From: Cladosporium sp. IMV 00045
Lineage: Eukaryota; Ascomycota; Dothideomycetes; Cladosporiales; Cladosporiaceae
Direction of reading: 5' to 3'
DNA: 59,936 bases
Assembly (NCBI GenBank): GCA_001931905.2
Contig: MSJI02000767.1
Span: 1 to 59,936, forward strand
Shown here: one piece after another, positions 8,923 through 20,064 of the stretch
How the letters are laid out: each line of letters starts with the position of its first letter
How positions within the stretch are numbered: position 1 is the stretch's first letter
Position numbers and translations under genes: made by a program
The notes under the pieces: generated by a model
Seen by the model: only the letters and a program-made list of their open reading frames with translations
The model's database searches: none
Told to the model about the DNA's origin: nothing

Positions 8923-10848
8923 ATGCTGTCTGCTATAAGTGTTCTGCCGCTTTTCCTTCACGCTTCAACATGCTTTGGATACGACTTACAGCAGCCGATA
9001 ACATCCGGTCCAACACCTCAGACACTAGATTCTCCCGAGCCCATTGAGATCACATCAATACCACTGCCACCGGTAGTTGATTCTCTTCAACCAGGCGCAT
9101 GCTCAGACGCAATCAACCCTCACGGTACAGGCTGCATTGGCAAAGCGACCGGACTCCAGGCAGGCAATTTTCTACCTGGCGGAGAGCACGTGCTAGCCAC
9201 ATTGCGATTCGCAGGCGCTCCTCAGCACTCTGGTCCTCGAAGCGTATATGATGGCCAACAACTTGTCCTTCTCAAAACCGACGGCACCGTTTTCGCCAAT
9301 GGAGATTCTTGGAAGTGCCTCACGTGTGGCGTCCCGGCTGACCATGCGAGAGGTGTCAACTCTCCGAGTTACGACTACCCACAAGCATTCTCAGATGGAA
9401 GACGGGTGCTGGCCGGGGCGTTCATCTTAGATTGTGGCGATGTATTGCTGGCCAGCGAAGAGTGTACGCCTGAGCAGATCTTCATATACCCACTTCGCTT
9501 GGATGATCGAGAAGACGGCTCCGGGCCTGGGGCGGACCTCCGTGAACTGCGTTTGCACCCGGACAATGCTCACATCGGATTCAATGTGTTCAGCTTCGCG
9601 GACGGGCAGCTGGGTCAGATGGCCTATATTGGCCGCGTGCAGTTCAACCCTTCTCCTGCCACAGGCTCGACCCAAGATCCGCGCTATGATCTGATCCACG
9701 TCAATCAGCTCTACGATCCAAAAGCGAGCCAGCCAGTCTCAGTCCATGGCGACAATCTCATCATCGACCAAAGCGCCATCACCGTCGGCGAGCTTCGCGG
9801 CTTCAGTGGTACTGGCAGAGAAGTGCTCTACCTAGGCTACCCATCCGAATCGTGCAACATCGACGTCTACGCAGCCGACCTGTTAACAGGCAAAGTCCGT
9901 CGCCTCACCAGCCACCCGGGCTACGTCGATCCCGTGCAAATGTCGCCAGACGACAACTCCATCGTGATCATGGACACGCGCAGCAACGACCGCACGACCT
10001 TCATGGCCGGCCTGCGCGGCATCCCACCCATAGTCGACCTGGTAACCACAACAGCTTGCTCGTCGGTACGTAACAACGGAAAACGAAGGTTCTTCCAACC
10101 CTACCTCCTCGACCGCCATGGCGACCACGACTCGTCCTACGGACAAGAAATCAACTCTGCCTCGCAAGGCGCGCCCGGCAGCGGAGCGGTCAACGACCCC
10201 GAATGGAACGGCAGAGCAGACCCCTGGTTCTCACCAGATGGCACGCGCATCGTCTACTGGCAAGCTCAGACCGTGCACCCGGCGTGTGGAGGCCCCAATC
10301 CCCTTCCCTGCTATAACTCGACCGAACCAGGAGGTCGAACGGAGCGCGTTATGCTCGCGCACCTGACGAGCCGAAAGCCCATCCCTCCTCGCAAAGTCGA
10401 GCCCATACCAGACACCATCCCGTGGGCAACGCCGTACAAACCAGGCAGCTCTCCCCGACGAGTTTGGCCGCGAGAGGGCACGCACAAACTCCCCGGCGCG
10501 CACTCGGGTCACGCGCTCGTGCGCATTGGTGAGAACGCTCGTCAAACTCGTCCGCGCAGCGTGGAAGTCGAATATCTCGACGACTTCTCCGACGACGGGC
10601 GCTGTTTCTTGCGTGGAACGCAGCGCGTGACGCAGGATAGCGAACATGTCACGTTGAATAGGCTGGAGTGGCATTCGGATTTGAGGCGGGATTGCGGTGA
10701 GGGCAATGAGGGGAGTGGTGAGCAGGTGACGAGTCCTGAGGGTTTCCGGCTGAGTATTGATGTGTTGGAGAATATCTTCCAGGCGGAGGGAAAGTTGACG
10801 ACGGTTGTGGATGGAGTGGAGTATAAGCAGCCTGGGAATGGGCAGTGA
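8923..10848 (+). CDS. Secreted TolB/PD40-like beta-propeller protein, saponin hydrolase-like
   Basis: A single uninterrupted frame of 641 residues. The N-terminus MLSAISVLPLFLHASTCFG is a signal peptide. Propeller-type blades are visible as VQMSPDDNSIVIMD and PWFSPDGTRIVYW, the PD40 signature of TolB-like repeats. Conserved Cys pairs (WKCLTCGVP, GACSDAINPHGTGC, HPACGGPNPLPCY) point to an extracellular disulphide-bonded fold. From memory, this combination (GCIGKATGLQ.GNFLPGG near the start, then LLKTDGTVFANGDSWKC) matches fungal proteins annotated as saponin hydrolases, which remove the sugar chain of plant triterpenoid saponins. The family call is moderate; substrate is inference. Pairing with an adjacent secreted esterase fits a role in degrading or detoxifying plant material. 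Confidence 0.65.
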   Translation: MLSAISVLPLFLHASTCFGYDLQQPITSGPTPQTLDSPEPIEITSIPLPPVVDSLQPGACSDAINPHGTGCIGKATGLQAGNFLPGGEHVLATLRFAGAPQHSGPRSVYDGQQLVLLKTDGTVFANGDSWKCLTCGVPADHARGVNSPSYDYPQAFSDGRRVLAGAFILDCGDVLLASEECTPEQIFIYPLRLDDREDGSGPGADLRELRLHPDNAHIGFNVFSFADGQLGQMAYIGRVQFNPSPATGSTQDPRYDLIHVNQLYDPKASQPVSVHGDNLIIDQSAITVGELRGFSGTGREVLYLGYPSESCNIDVYAADLLTGKVRRLTSHPGYVDPVQMSPDDNSIVIMDTRSNDRTTFMAGLRGIPPIVDLVTTTACSSVRNNGKRRFFQPYLLDRHGDHDSSYGQEINSASQGAPGSGAVNDPEWNGRADPWFSPDGTRIVYWQAQTVHPACGGPNPLPCYNSTEPGGRTERVMLAHLTSRKPIPPRKVEPIPDTIPWATPYKPGSSPRRVWPREGTHKLPGAHSGHALVRIGENARQTRPRSVEVEYLDDFSDDGRCFLRGTQRVTQDSEHVTLNRLEWHSDLRRDCGEGNEGSGEQVTSPEGFRLSIDVLENIFQAEGKLTTVVDGVEYKQPGNGQ

Positions 10849-11060
10849 GCAGATGATAGAAGAGCGTGATTTTCAATCAGATTATAATAATGAAGTTTTT
10901 CCGAATCCCCGGCACAATTTGTCTTCGAATATGTACAGGGAGTAAACAAGACTAAGAGATCTATCACGGTTCTATATTCACAGCCGACCCCCTTTTCCAG
11001 AAACTCCCTGACCCGAAAGGAAAATGAAAAAAGTAACAAGACATCGATAGCTCAAACCCC

Positions 11061-12923
11061 TCAAATAGGCGAAGCGCTCAAACCCATATGCCTCCTAACA
11101 CTCAAGTACACCTCGTAAACCCTCAGCTTGACAGCAACCTTAGCATAAGACGCCAGAGCAACACCATACCTGGCCAAGTTGCCGGGCCAAAGCAGACTGC
11201 CCCTGATACCGTCGACGCTCTCCTCGAAAACGGCGCGCGCGGCGTATCGCGCCAAAATCATGAAAGTGCGAATGGGCCCCTGGCGGGTCTGCAGATTCTC
11301 GTCCAAGCTGCGGGTCAGGTCGTTGGTCTTCAGGATGAGGAGGATGACGCGCGGCACTTTGCCCAGGAGGTGGACGAGTTGCTCGAGGAGGCCGTCGCCC
11401 AGCGCGTCGGAGATGGCTTGCTTTTCGGACGAGTTGCGCTCCTGCGCGATCGAGGAGGTCACCACACGGTAGTCGCGGCCCGTGATGGCGGAGGCGAAGA
11501 GGGGGAATTCCTCGTCGCCTATGCCGGCTACTTCGTGCGCGTATTTGCGCATGGCTTGCTCGTCAACGTCGAGGACTGCGAGCCATAGGTGCGCGTAGGC
11601 ACGGCGCAGGTCCATGGGGATGTCGCGGTAGAGGCCGTGGTCGTAGAGGATGACGTCGAAGTTCCGGGGCTTGCGCTTATCTGGATTGAGGCGGATGGCG
11701 AGGTTGCCGCCATGAGGGTCGCAGTGTAAGGGGGCGCCGGTACCGAATATCATTTCGTTGAAGATGCGGGAAAGAGCAGCAGAGACCTCGTCTCTGTCAA
11801 TGCCGTTTGCGTCCAGGAACTCAAGATCGTCAGGTCTGGCCCCCTTGACGCATTGCATGACGAGGATCCTGCGTTGCGCCCAGATCACATCCGGAATTAC
11901 CAGTGGCAGTTCAGGGTGGTGAGAGAAGTACTCTTTTGCTCTCTTTGCGTTCCTGCCCTCCTCTCTGAAGTCCAGCTCTTTCGGGAGGGAAACCTCCATT
12001 TCCTCACTCAGCCAAGTCATGTCGTATTCCGGGAAGAACCTCTTCAAAGTGATGAAAGAGAACCTCGTCAGCGCAAGATCCAGTTTTGCCCACTCGTCCA
12101 AAGCCGGATGCTGCACTTTCACCGCGACTTCCTCGCCCGTGCCTTTCAGCTTCGCCATGTGCACCTGTGCCAGACTTGCAGTTCCGATGGGCCGACGATT
12201 GAATTCCTCAAAGTAGTCGTCGATGCTCTTGCCGGTGTCCGCTAGAACCATCTCTTCTATGCTCGAATAGCCAGAAACCGGACACTTGTCTTGCAAAGGG
12301 ATGAAAGTATCGCACCATTCCGAAGGCAGGAGGTAGTTCAACGACGAGAGATGCTGTCCGAGTTTGATGAATATGCTTCCGTTCTTCTCCATAGCGACCA
12401 GAGTACGTTCCGCGCAGCGCTTATGGCACGCGGACAACAATGCCTGGTAGTTCGGGTCCTCATGCTTCTTCAAAGTCTTACGATAGCTATAAATCAGAAT
12501 CAGCATCCTTTCCCTTCCACGCTCTCTATAACACCGGCGAACCTACTCATTTACACAAAGCGCAAGCGTAACGCCGACTCTCCCACTCCTCTCGCAAGCA
12601 ATATACGCATGCCTTGCCTTCTCACTGAACGCCAGGGCGCCCGCGCCGGCGAGGAAGACCAGCGTAGCGACGATGGCGACCTTCCTCCTCTCGCGGGGAT
12701 TTTTCATCTTCTCCCGCCAAGCCCTCTTGCCCGCCTGCGAGCGGACATGCTGCGACGTCGAGAACCTCAGCCTCGCCTGCTGTTGGATCCGCGACTGCGT
12801 TTGCGCCTGCGCCTGGGACTGAATGCATGATCGGCAGGTCCAGGATGCTGCTGATGTTGGCGTTGCGCTGCGGCGGAAAAGGGAGGAGGCGGAGGATGCG
12901 CTCCGCGCTAGTAGGGTGCTCAT
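11061..12923 (-). CDS. Mitochondrial ABC1/ADCK atypical kinase (ADCK1/Mcp2-like)
   Basis: Member of the UbiB/ABC1 kinase-like family; yeast Mcp2 (Cqd2) and human ADCK1 act at the mitochondrial inner membrane in coenzyme Q and lipid homeostasis. Two exons, 12923-12547 and 12486-11061, make 600 residues. The splice ..AATGA|C.. joins LALCVND to YRKTLKKHED, exactly as the family reads. The first exon has an Arg/Ser/Ala-rich mitochondrial presequence (MSTLLARSASSASSLFRR) and then a transmembrane helix (VAIVATLVFLAGAGALAFS). Kinase hallmarks: the KxGQ motif (IFIKLGQHLSS), the Ala-rich loop IGTASLAQVH, VAVKVQHP (invariant Lys), HCDPHGGNL (catalytic loop) and DHG in place of DFG, all normal for the family. 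It is convergent with the saponin hydrolase-like gene. Confidence 0.85.
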
Positions 12924-13430
12924 CTCATGGTAGTCTCCTGGGAACTATTTGGCGAGAGGTTCTGTCGACGAGGGCAGGCGGTTGAGAGTCGTGACCGAAG
13001 ATTGCTTGCCCTTTGCGAGCGGCGTGGGAAAGTGGTGAAGTGATGAGATCAATCGACCGCGCTTTGACTTTGCTAGCGCCGATGTCCCTTCTCGCCCGGG
13101 CCGATGGTAATGTGGAGGGTCGGCTTGATGGCAGCGGCTTGCGGCAGATAAACTGTTCAGATTGTAGGAATAAAGAATCATGTGTTTGTATGTTATTTGA
13201 ATTCATTGATGGTATCATGTATTTGTGGCTCGTCCAAGAAGAAAGTGGTGTTGCATCGCCCGCCCTCTCTCTCTCAGAAATATCAAGCCGCAAAAGCCGG
13301 CCTGACCCCTTCGAATGCATCCCTTTTCGCCATAACGCCACGCTAGTAATCAAGTAACAATCCTTTTCATCGCCTGAGTGCCTAATCATTCAGACATATC
13401 CTTCGCAAGTATTTCTTCAGGCTGGTGTAA
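12924..13430. other. Intergenic region between ADCK-like gene and UBC9
   Basis: About 510 bp covering the promoter of the ADCK-like gene and the UBC9 3' end. No additional gene recognised. Confidence 0.5.
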
Positions 13431-14075
13431 CTACGGTGCCTGGTTGTCCTTGACGATCCTACGAACCGCCTTCTCGTACGCGACACGGTCTTTCTTGAAC
13501 AGATTGTACGCATCCGCCTGCGCGGGTGACTCCGGGTTGACTTCGTCAAGGAGCATTTGGATGCCGAGGAGGATCTGCTTGATGGTGATGGCGGGTTTCC
13601 AAGCCTCTTCTTCGTTGAGGATTGAGAGACAGACGGTGCCGGATGGGTAGACGTTGGGGTGGAAGAGCGGAGGAGTGAATTTGCCTGTGAAAATTGTCAG
13701 TCATGTCGGTTTCGTCGACCTTGCGAGTGCACGATTGCATACACTTGGGCGGCTTGGTAGGGTACTCTGCAACCTCAGTTAGCGACCATACTTGATCTCG
13801 TGCTTCATTGTCGCAAACTTACCATCCGGAAATTGAACTTCCAGCTTGAGCAGCGCACCCTCCCAGATAGTCTTGTCGCGGCCAGGAATCATGCATTCCC
13901 AACGCTTGAGATCGAGAGCCCCTTGGGAGTTCTTCATGGGCTTTGCGACGAAGCCAAACGGGTGATCTTTGCGCCATGCCTTCCTGAGATGGAAGTCAGT
14001 CTCATAATCTTCTTGTAGGACGTTCGTTGCTCTTTCTCACCTCTCCTCCTGAAGCCTGCTCATGCAAAGAGACAT
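13431..14075 (-). CDS. UBC9: SUMO-conjugating enzyme UBC9
   Basis: E2 enzyme that takes SUMO from the E1 and attaches it to target lysines, mainly in the nucleus. Four exons: 14075-14041, 13983-13823, 13766-13743 (24-nt microexon) and 13684-13431, giving 157 residues, the length of yeast Ubc9. The protein starts [20 protein letters not shown] with the SUMO-E2-specific basic N-terminal helix. It then has FVAKPMKN, the [15 protein letters not shown] block with the catalytic Cys, and the C-terminal helices ending [13 protein letters not shown]. Splice phases restore E (G|AG) and C (T|GC). No key residue is missing. It shares a 0.5 kb divergent promoter with PEX19. Confidence 0.95.
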
Positions 14076-14595
14076 GTTGGGTTGCTGATCGGTTTGCGAC
14101 GCTGATTGAAGTGGTTGGGTTGTTTTCAATGAGGCAGTCGCAGCGGAAGAAGTCGTCAAATGAAGTTCGGTCCAGTGGGCGCAAGATATACAGACGAAGT
14201 GAAGCGCAAGTGAAGGCTATTGTCGCAGAAGCGAGAGGTGAGCAAGCAAGCGCCTTGTCGTTTGTGCGAGGCGGTTCGTTAAGGCTGAAGGTCGCGGGCA
14301 GAGACAGAAACACTGCTTGCCGATCACTTGACGGATCTTGCCGCAGATAAGGCAGGCGAGCCTGAGGTTGGATGCGGTCAGCTGTCAGGTACCTCGGCAT
14401 GTGAATGTGGGACCTGATTGATAGGGTGAGGTAAGGTTAAGTAGTCATTCGTTCCTCTCCACCAGACTGCAAGGATCCAAGGCAAGGTGACATTAACTGC
14501 TTGGCGGGACGTACTGAAGACTATATAAGGTATACCAGCAAGGAGGTTGAACGACGATCGCTATACATAAGAATCACCTCACACAAAAAAGCACC
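14076..14595. other. Divergent promoter region, UBC9 / PEX19
   Basis: 520 bp between two head-to-head housekeeping genes. Apart from the TATA-like site before PEX19 I see no distinctive element. Confidence 0.5.
14522..14528 (+). promoter_or_regulatory. TATA-like box before PEX19
   Basis: TATATAA about 70 bp upstream of the PEX19 ATG. Spacing is compatible with a core promoter; sequence-only call. Confidence 0.4.
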
Positions 14596-15726
14596 ATGGC
14601 AGACAAGCCCAAAGAACAGGTCGAGACAGCACCCGACCCTGACGAGGATGATCTCGACGACCTTGACGGTAATTAGCAACAAGACTTCTTCGGAACGACG
14701 AACTCAGCAACTAACATTTCTCAGACGTCCTCGATCAATTCTCCGCCCAACCCAAACCAGCACCAAAACCCGCCGCTCCATCAGGATCATCCGCATCAGG
14801 ACCCAAACCCGGCCCGGCCAAACCGCAAAATGCTTCCCAACCAGGCCTACCAGACGACGAAGACCTCTCCGCGCAACTGCAAGCGGGCATGCAAAGTCTC
14901 ATGGGCGAGCTAGACTCCAAGCCCGAAATGCAGCGCGAGTTCGAGCGCATGATGGCCGAGCTCGTGCAAGCCGGGCAAGCGCCCAACGACGCCGAAGCAG
15001 CGGAGCACATAGGCAAGGCGACGGAAGCTGTGCAGCAAGAACCGCTAGCACCAGCAGCAGCTCCCAAAGCCGAAGAAAGCGCGGGCAGCAGCAAGAAACC
15101 AAGCGGCTCCAGCAATGCGCAGCAGGAGAGCTTCCAAGACACGATTCGCAAGACGATGGAGCGCATGCAAGCCTCCGGCGCATCCGCAGACGCGGCTGCA
15201 GCTTCAGGCGCGCCGGCTTCGTCGGAGGAAGACATGATCGCGCAGATGATGAAGGAGCTGCAGGCGGGCGGGGAGGGCGGCGGCGAGGAGGATTTCAACA
15301 AGATGCTCATGAGCATGATGTCGCAGCTGACGAACAAGGAGATTCTGTACGAGCCGATGAAGGAGCTGCACGATAAGTTTCCGGCTTGGATGGAGAAGAA
15401 TGCGCCGCAGCAAGGCAAGCAGGAAGGTGTTTCGAAGGAGGATATGGAGAGGTATCGCGAGCAGCAGGGTTTGGTTGAGGAGATTGTGGGCAGGTTTGAG
15501 AGGAAGGGGTATTCGGATGAGAATGAGGATGACCGCGAGTATATTGTCGAAAGAATGCAGAAGGTAAGGAAAGGACTTTCCAGCTCGCTGGTCAGACTAT
15601 CAAACGCTGACTTCATATTCCTCACAGATGCAAGCCGCAGGCTCGCCACCTCCCGACCTCGTGGGCGACATGAGCGCCGCGCAAGAAGCCCTGGGCGAAC
15701 TCGAAGGAGGCTGTCCGACGCAGTAG
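14596..15726 (+). CDS. PEX19: Peroxisomal membrane protein import receptor Pex19
   Basis: Cytosolic chaperone and shuttle receptor that binds membrane-targeting signals of peroxisomal membrane proteins and docks on Pex3. Exons 14596-14668, 14725-15563 and 15628-15726 give 336 residues. The acidic N-terminus (PDEDDLDDLDDVLDQF) is the Pex3-docking part. The centre has amphipathic helices (LQAGMQSLMGELDS, FNKMLMSMMSQLTNKEILY..MKELHDKFP..W) forming the cargo-binding domain. The last residues, CPTQ, form a CaaX-like farnesylation box, the classical Pex19 ending. Rich in Ala, Gln and Met, as is usual for Pex19. A long open frame on the opposite strand is a composition artefact. Confidence 0.92.
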
Positions 15727-16013
15727 TGGTGAGGTGCAGAGATCGCCGCGGACATGTGTTTAACGAATGCGAGATGACATATGTGGAACGGGCGGGATTT
15801 GGAGTATCTTTTTTACATTCTTGTAGCCCATGATACCCAGGCGAAAGTAGAAATTCGCGATTTGAAAAGCCAAGAAGAAAAGCCATCTCTGTATATTCAC
15901 AAGTGCCGACGCTCGTGCTGCGAGCTGAGCGGTATTCCCATGTGACCCCAACGCCATGCTCAAAAACGCGTCGAAATGAAGAAAGCAAAAATCACAACTC
16001 CCGCCGCAGTCCC

Positions 16014-16923
16014 TCACGACATGTCCATCGCATCGCCACCACTCGATTCTGGCACCTGAGTCGCCGACCCACGCTCCCCTCCCATCACCGCCGCCTCGTG
16101 AGCTTCGGCATTGATGAAATCCGAAAAGAGCGCTTCGTAATCATCGTCATCGCTGCCAAAGTGCTCCGACATCTGCTCGTCCTCTCGCTGGCTCTCAGGC
16201 TGGCTGTATCCCTGATACTGTGCCGCCGCCGCTTGCGGAACATCCATCTCCTCCCCGGGCAGAAAGCTCAACAGAGCCTCCAGCTCCTCATTCTCCCTCT
16301 GCGCGACCTGATCTGCCTCCTCCTGCGTCGCCTGCCACTGCGCTCTCGAAGGTGTGAAGAATTGCATAGCTTCGCCGCTACTCGAAACAGGCAACGCGAA
16401 CTCCTCCTTCTCCTCCTCATCCTCCCCCATCGCATCCGCCCACACCAAAGGCGCCGAACGCGCCTGCTCCGCCTCCCACTGCTTCTGCCGCTGTACGAAA
16501 TCCAAGCGCATGATCTAGCCAGACATTGTCAGCGCGTGCAACCCTTTGTGGATCCTTCCGCGATAGTGTATATGGTATACTCACATCCTCACCGTGCGAC
16601 TGAAACCTTTTATCCTCCCTGCCCTCGCGGACTTTCTTCAGAAACATCCCTCGCCTGCGCTCCTTGAGCGCATCCTGACTGACTGCAGGGGCGCGTTTGA
16701 TCGTGCGTTTCGAGTATGGCAGCGGTTCTTGCTGTTGCTGCTGCTGTAAAGGCGCCTTTGCTAGATCGTCGGACATAAAGAGCGGTCGTTGGCGGTGTCC
16801 ATGGATATTGGCGCTGCGGGGGGAGAGTGGCGAGGGGATTTTGGGGAGGAATTCGCGCGCCTGGTGGTTGTAGTATTGGTGATGATGGGGAGGTGTTGAA
16901 GGTTGGTAGGGGTTGGCGAGCAT
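16014..16923 (-). CDS. Conserved-looking fungal protein of unknown function
   Basis: Not recognised. Two exons, 16923-16585 and 16514-16014, give 279 residues; the intron begins GTGAGT and joins GED to IMRLDFVQRQ. The N-terminal third is Pro/His/Gln-rich with a six-Gln run. The centre is a dense, charged, probably helical core (KERRRGMFLKKVREGREDKR and, after a short gap, DFVQRQKQWEAEQARSAP), the part most likely to be conserved. The tail is acidic (GEDEEEKEEF, SDDDDYEALFSDFINAEA), reminiscent of short linear motifs or activation-type segments. No membrane segment or signal peptide, so nuclear or cytosolic. Start at 16923 is the first Met before the low-complexity part; an open frame continues upstream but looks untranslated. 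Convergent with PEX19. Confidence 0.65.
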
Positions 16924-17450
16924 GATTTCTTGCGATGGGAGGAAGAGACGTGTTGAAATGTGCTGAAGGTTGTGGGAAATGTTCCGAGTTGGAAGGGTCT
17001 CGGGTGAGAGTGATGTGAAAAGGTCAAAGCCCGAGGTGGACGCGTTGGTGCGCGTTTTGGAGGGGCTGGCAAAGTGAATGCACTGGCTTGTGAGGAGAAT
17101 GGATTGGCGAGCCTTTGCTACGTGAATACATGTACATATATGCAACTCGTGTTGAAATATCGCAAATATGAGAACTGAAAATCACAAACTAAAATCAATT
17201 AGAAGCTATGGCAAGACCGATAATTGTCCCGCGGTGCACAATACTTGACTGTTCACCATCGTTGATTATAATTACACCTCACACATACAAAAGAAGATTC
17301 CATATGTGCAAAGGTCGTAATACTCGTAAAATATCAAGAAAAAATCCCATCCTCTAGTAACGCCACGCTACTCAACAAACAAACAAAAGACACAGATAAT
17401 TTCAAATCACAAAACCAGAAAAACGAACAACACACCTCTCAAACTGATTT
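16924..17450. other. Intergenic region downstream of the SPX gene
   Basis: About 530 bp, AT-rich with C/A-rich tracts near 17390-17450, holding the promoter of the unknown gene and the 3' end of the SPX gene. No further gene seen. Confidence 0.5.
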
Positions 17451-20064
17451 TCAACCCAACATCCAAGCCAACAACCCCCCACTCCCCACCGCAGCAACAA
17501 CCAACGTCCCACCAGCGAGCATCCAACTCAACCATCCAACCTCCCTCTCCCTCCACAGCGCCGCGACACCCACGATCGCGAAGATCAGCGAACTGACAGT
17601 TGCGAAAATGACTCCCGCGTCCACTTCCGTGGCGAGCTTGTGCCTGCCCGTAGCAGCCAGCAAGTAAGCCACGACCAAGATGACCAGCGAAGCGACGAGC
17701 GACACAGCCGCGAACTGCGGGATGACCATACTCGTTTCCCGGCTGCGCTGGGTGGTCTGCGTCCAGCTTCGCTGAGCCGTGGGAGTATGGTAGGAGGGCA
17801 GCGCACCGTAGTTCTTCGGCCGGCGCGTCGCGGACGTGAGTTGGGATTCTTCGTCCGAGGATGTCTCGTCGTCGCGAGGGGAGAAGGGTGTCGAGAGCAG
17901 GCCTTCCTCTTCGGGCTCTGGCTTGCGCGAGAATAATTTCGCCAGCTTCTCGAAGAAGAGCTCGAAGGAGGAGCGCTCGTTCGGGTCGATGTAGAGGACA
18001 TACGCGTCGCCGGCGTCGGAGCCATCTTCCGGGTGGTCGTATTCGCTCCAGTATTTCTGCTGCTGCTGGGTGGGTTCTGCTTCGGGATAGCCGCGGCGGC
18101 GTTTGTTGCGGAAGGCGCGCAGAGGTGGTGCTGAGGTTTCGCTGTCGCCGAAGCCTAGACTGGGGTGGCGAGAGCTTTCGACTGCTGTGGCCGTGCCGTC
18201 TGTTGTTTCCAAGACGGATGAGCCGTTTGATCTGTTCGCGGCTGGAGGTGAGTCAGGGTTGGATGTGCCGGCGGTGTTTGTGTTGCTTGATCGCTTAGCG
18301 GTTGCTGGCGGTAGTTTGCGGATGTCGCGCGTGAGAGTTGTGACCCAGAATGGCGCAGCGACCGTACTCGGCTTGTACAGGTGCCAGACGGCATGGTATT
18401 CCAGAGAGAACCCACGAACGCGTTCAGTCAAGTGACTGCTGTCTAGAATGCTGAGCAAGCCAGAGTCGTCAGAGCCTTCCTGGCGGAGCTGCAGCACTGC
18501 GAATGGGAAAGTTGAATTGCTGCCTTTCACGTTCGCGTTCTCGAATGAGATGTTGCTGTCGAGAGATGCCAATACCAGATTGGACTGAGAGTTGCCGAGC
18601 CCAACGAAGCGCGATCGGCTAGATGACATCGAGAATAGCGACTGGACGTGCTCGTCTCCGGTAAGGACGTCACGTACAGTGCTCAGCTCGCTCTCAGTGC
18701 CCTTCATAGACTCCCTTCTAGGAATGAAAGGTCTGCTCTTGTCAAAGAAAGCATCGACGTGCTTTGACTTCAAGGTGTATGTTCTCATTTCCGAGTTTGC
18801 TGTCCTTGCGGCAGCAATTGCATCGTCGTCGTTGTTCCAACGTGCGCATAGCTTCGTTCTTTGCGGTGTTGATCCAGCGTGGTGCTCTCGCTCGTCAAAG
18901 GTGAGCGCACTTTGTTCCTGAATGAAACGGTCGGTGCTATCTGCGGCGAGCACAAAGTGATCTGCTTGATGATCTTGAGAACTCTTACGTCCGTTCACAC
19001 TGGGAGAATGGGCGGTGGGTGAGGCTGACAAGCTAGACGACACATTTGAGAGATATCGTAAGTGTTGCAGCAACAAGACGTGAAGTTCGACCACATTCTC
19101 AGGATGCACGAAATAGCTGGCAATAGCACCCGAGCTGCCGAGCGGTGCTGTCTCGAATGCAGTATCGAAAGCAGTCCGGGATCCAGTAGCCAGGCTTGCT
19201 TGCAGTCTCGCAACCGTAGCCGACTCTGAGTTTGCCGACTCGATTCGGGCATTGGGCTTGTTGGACGCCGCTTGCTGGAGTCGGGCCTCGTAAAGTGCGC
19301 GAATATCGTGTAAAGTTCCCGAGTATTCGTCCAGCAAAGGTCCAAGATCGTACTTGGTGAAACTCTTTGGATCGTCCAGCACCTCTCTCCGCACACGATC
19401 CTCCAATTGCACGGATCCAGTCCATTTCTTGTATTTTTTCAAAAGCTTGCGGAAAGCCGTACGCTGAGTGCCAATGAAGCGTGCCAGCGACTTAATCTCC
19501 TCACCTGCTTTGAGTACATCGTTTTCCAGTTTACCGTAGCGCTCTAGCCTGCTGATTGGTATCCTCCGATCGGCCGATACATTGCGAGTCGCGAGGTGTC
19601 GCAGTCGCTTCTTTGCGTCATCTGCCGCAGTTCAATTAGCCCAGATACTCCCCCCAATGCCTCGTGACGCTCTCCTTACCAAGCCTATGTTGTATTTCTC
19701 GCGCCTTGCTCTTTACAAATAAATCGATGCGCTGGTGCTGCTCCTCTAAGATGTGGTATAGGTCGTTCTCGAAAGCCTGGGGCTTGTCGTCGTCGCACCC
19801 AGGCACGGCGACCGTCTTGCCTTTGCCCGGTGTAGTGCCTTCTTTGATGAAGTTCTTGATATCGTCGTAGTCGATGTTGTCTGCGCGCCTACGTCAGCGG
19901 GCCATTGCGGGTTCGATCCTGGTGGGCCGTGTAGACAGGCGAAGCCATTGCATCACCTTGCAGGGGATGGGGAGATAGTATGTATGGGAGATTGAAAGAG
20001 AGTGAGACTTACATGCACTCCATGCAGGTATAGACCGCTGCCGGAGCGTCTGTCCATACTTCAT
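17451..20064 (-). CDS. SPX-domain vacuolar transporter chaperone-like protein (Vtc5-like)
   Basis: Likely regulatory subunit of the VTC polyphosphate polymerase at the vacuolar membrane. Exons 20064-20013, 19880-19680 and 19621-17451 yield 807 residues. The SPX domain (about 1 to 150) begins MKYGQTLRQRSIPAWSAYN, continues IDYDDIKNFIKEGT, and ends in the basic inositol-pyrophosphate-binding helix FRKLLKKYKKWTG. The middle holds a VTC-like region and long Ser/Asn-rich loops. The last ~95 residues contain three hydrophobic helices (FAAVSLVASLVILVVAYLLA, VIFATVSSLIFAIVGVAAL, WMLAGGTLVVAAVGSGGLL), the DUF202-type anchor. I see no obvious polymerase active-site Lys/Arg set, which favours Vtc5 over Vtc4, but the domain is divergent. 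SPX binding would let it sense phosphate status. Confidence 0.8.

Noticed and set aside
14735..15988. 417-codon minus-strand frame over PEX19
   Set aside because: Antisense shadow of PEX19, Ser/Cys/Ala-rich, crossing both PEX19 introns.
19905..19925. tRNA B-box-like GGTTCGATCCT
   Set aside because: Lies within intron 1 of the SPX gene; no A box, acceptor stem or cloverleaf can be formed around it.
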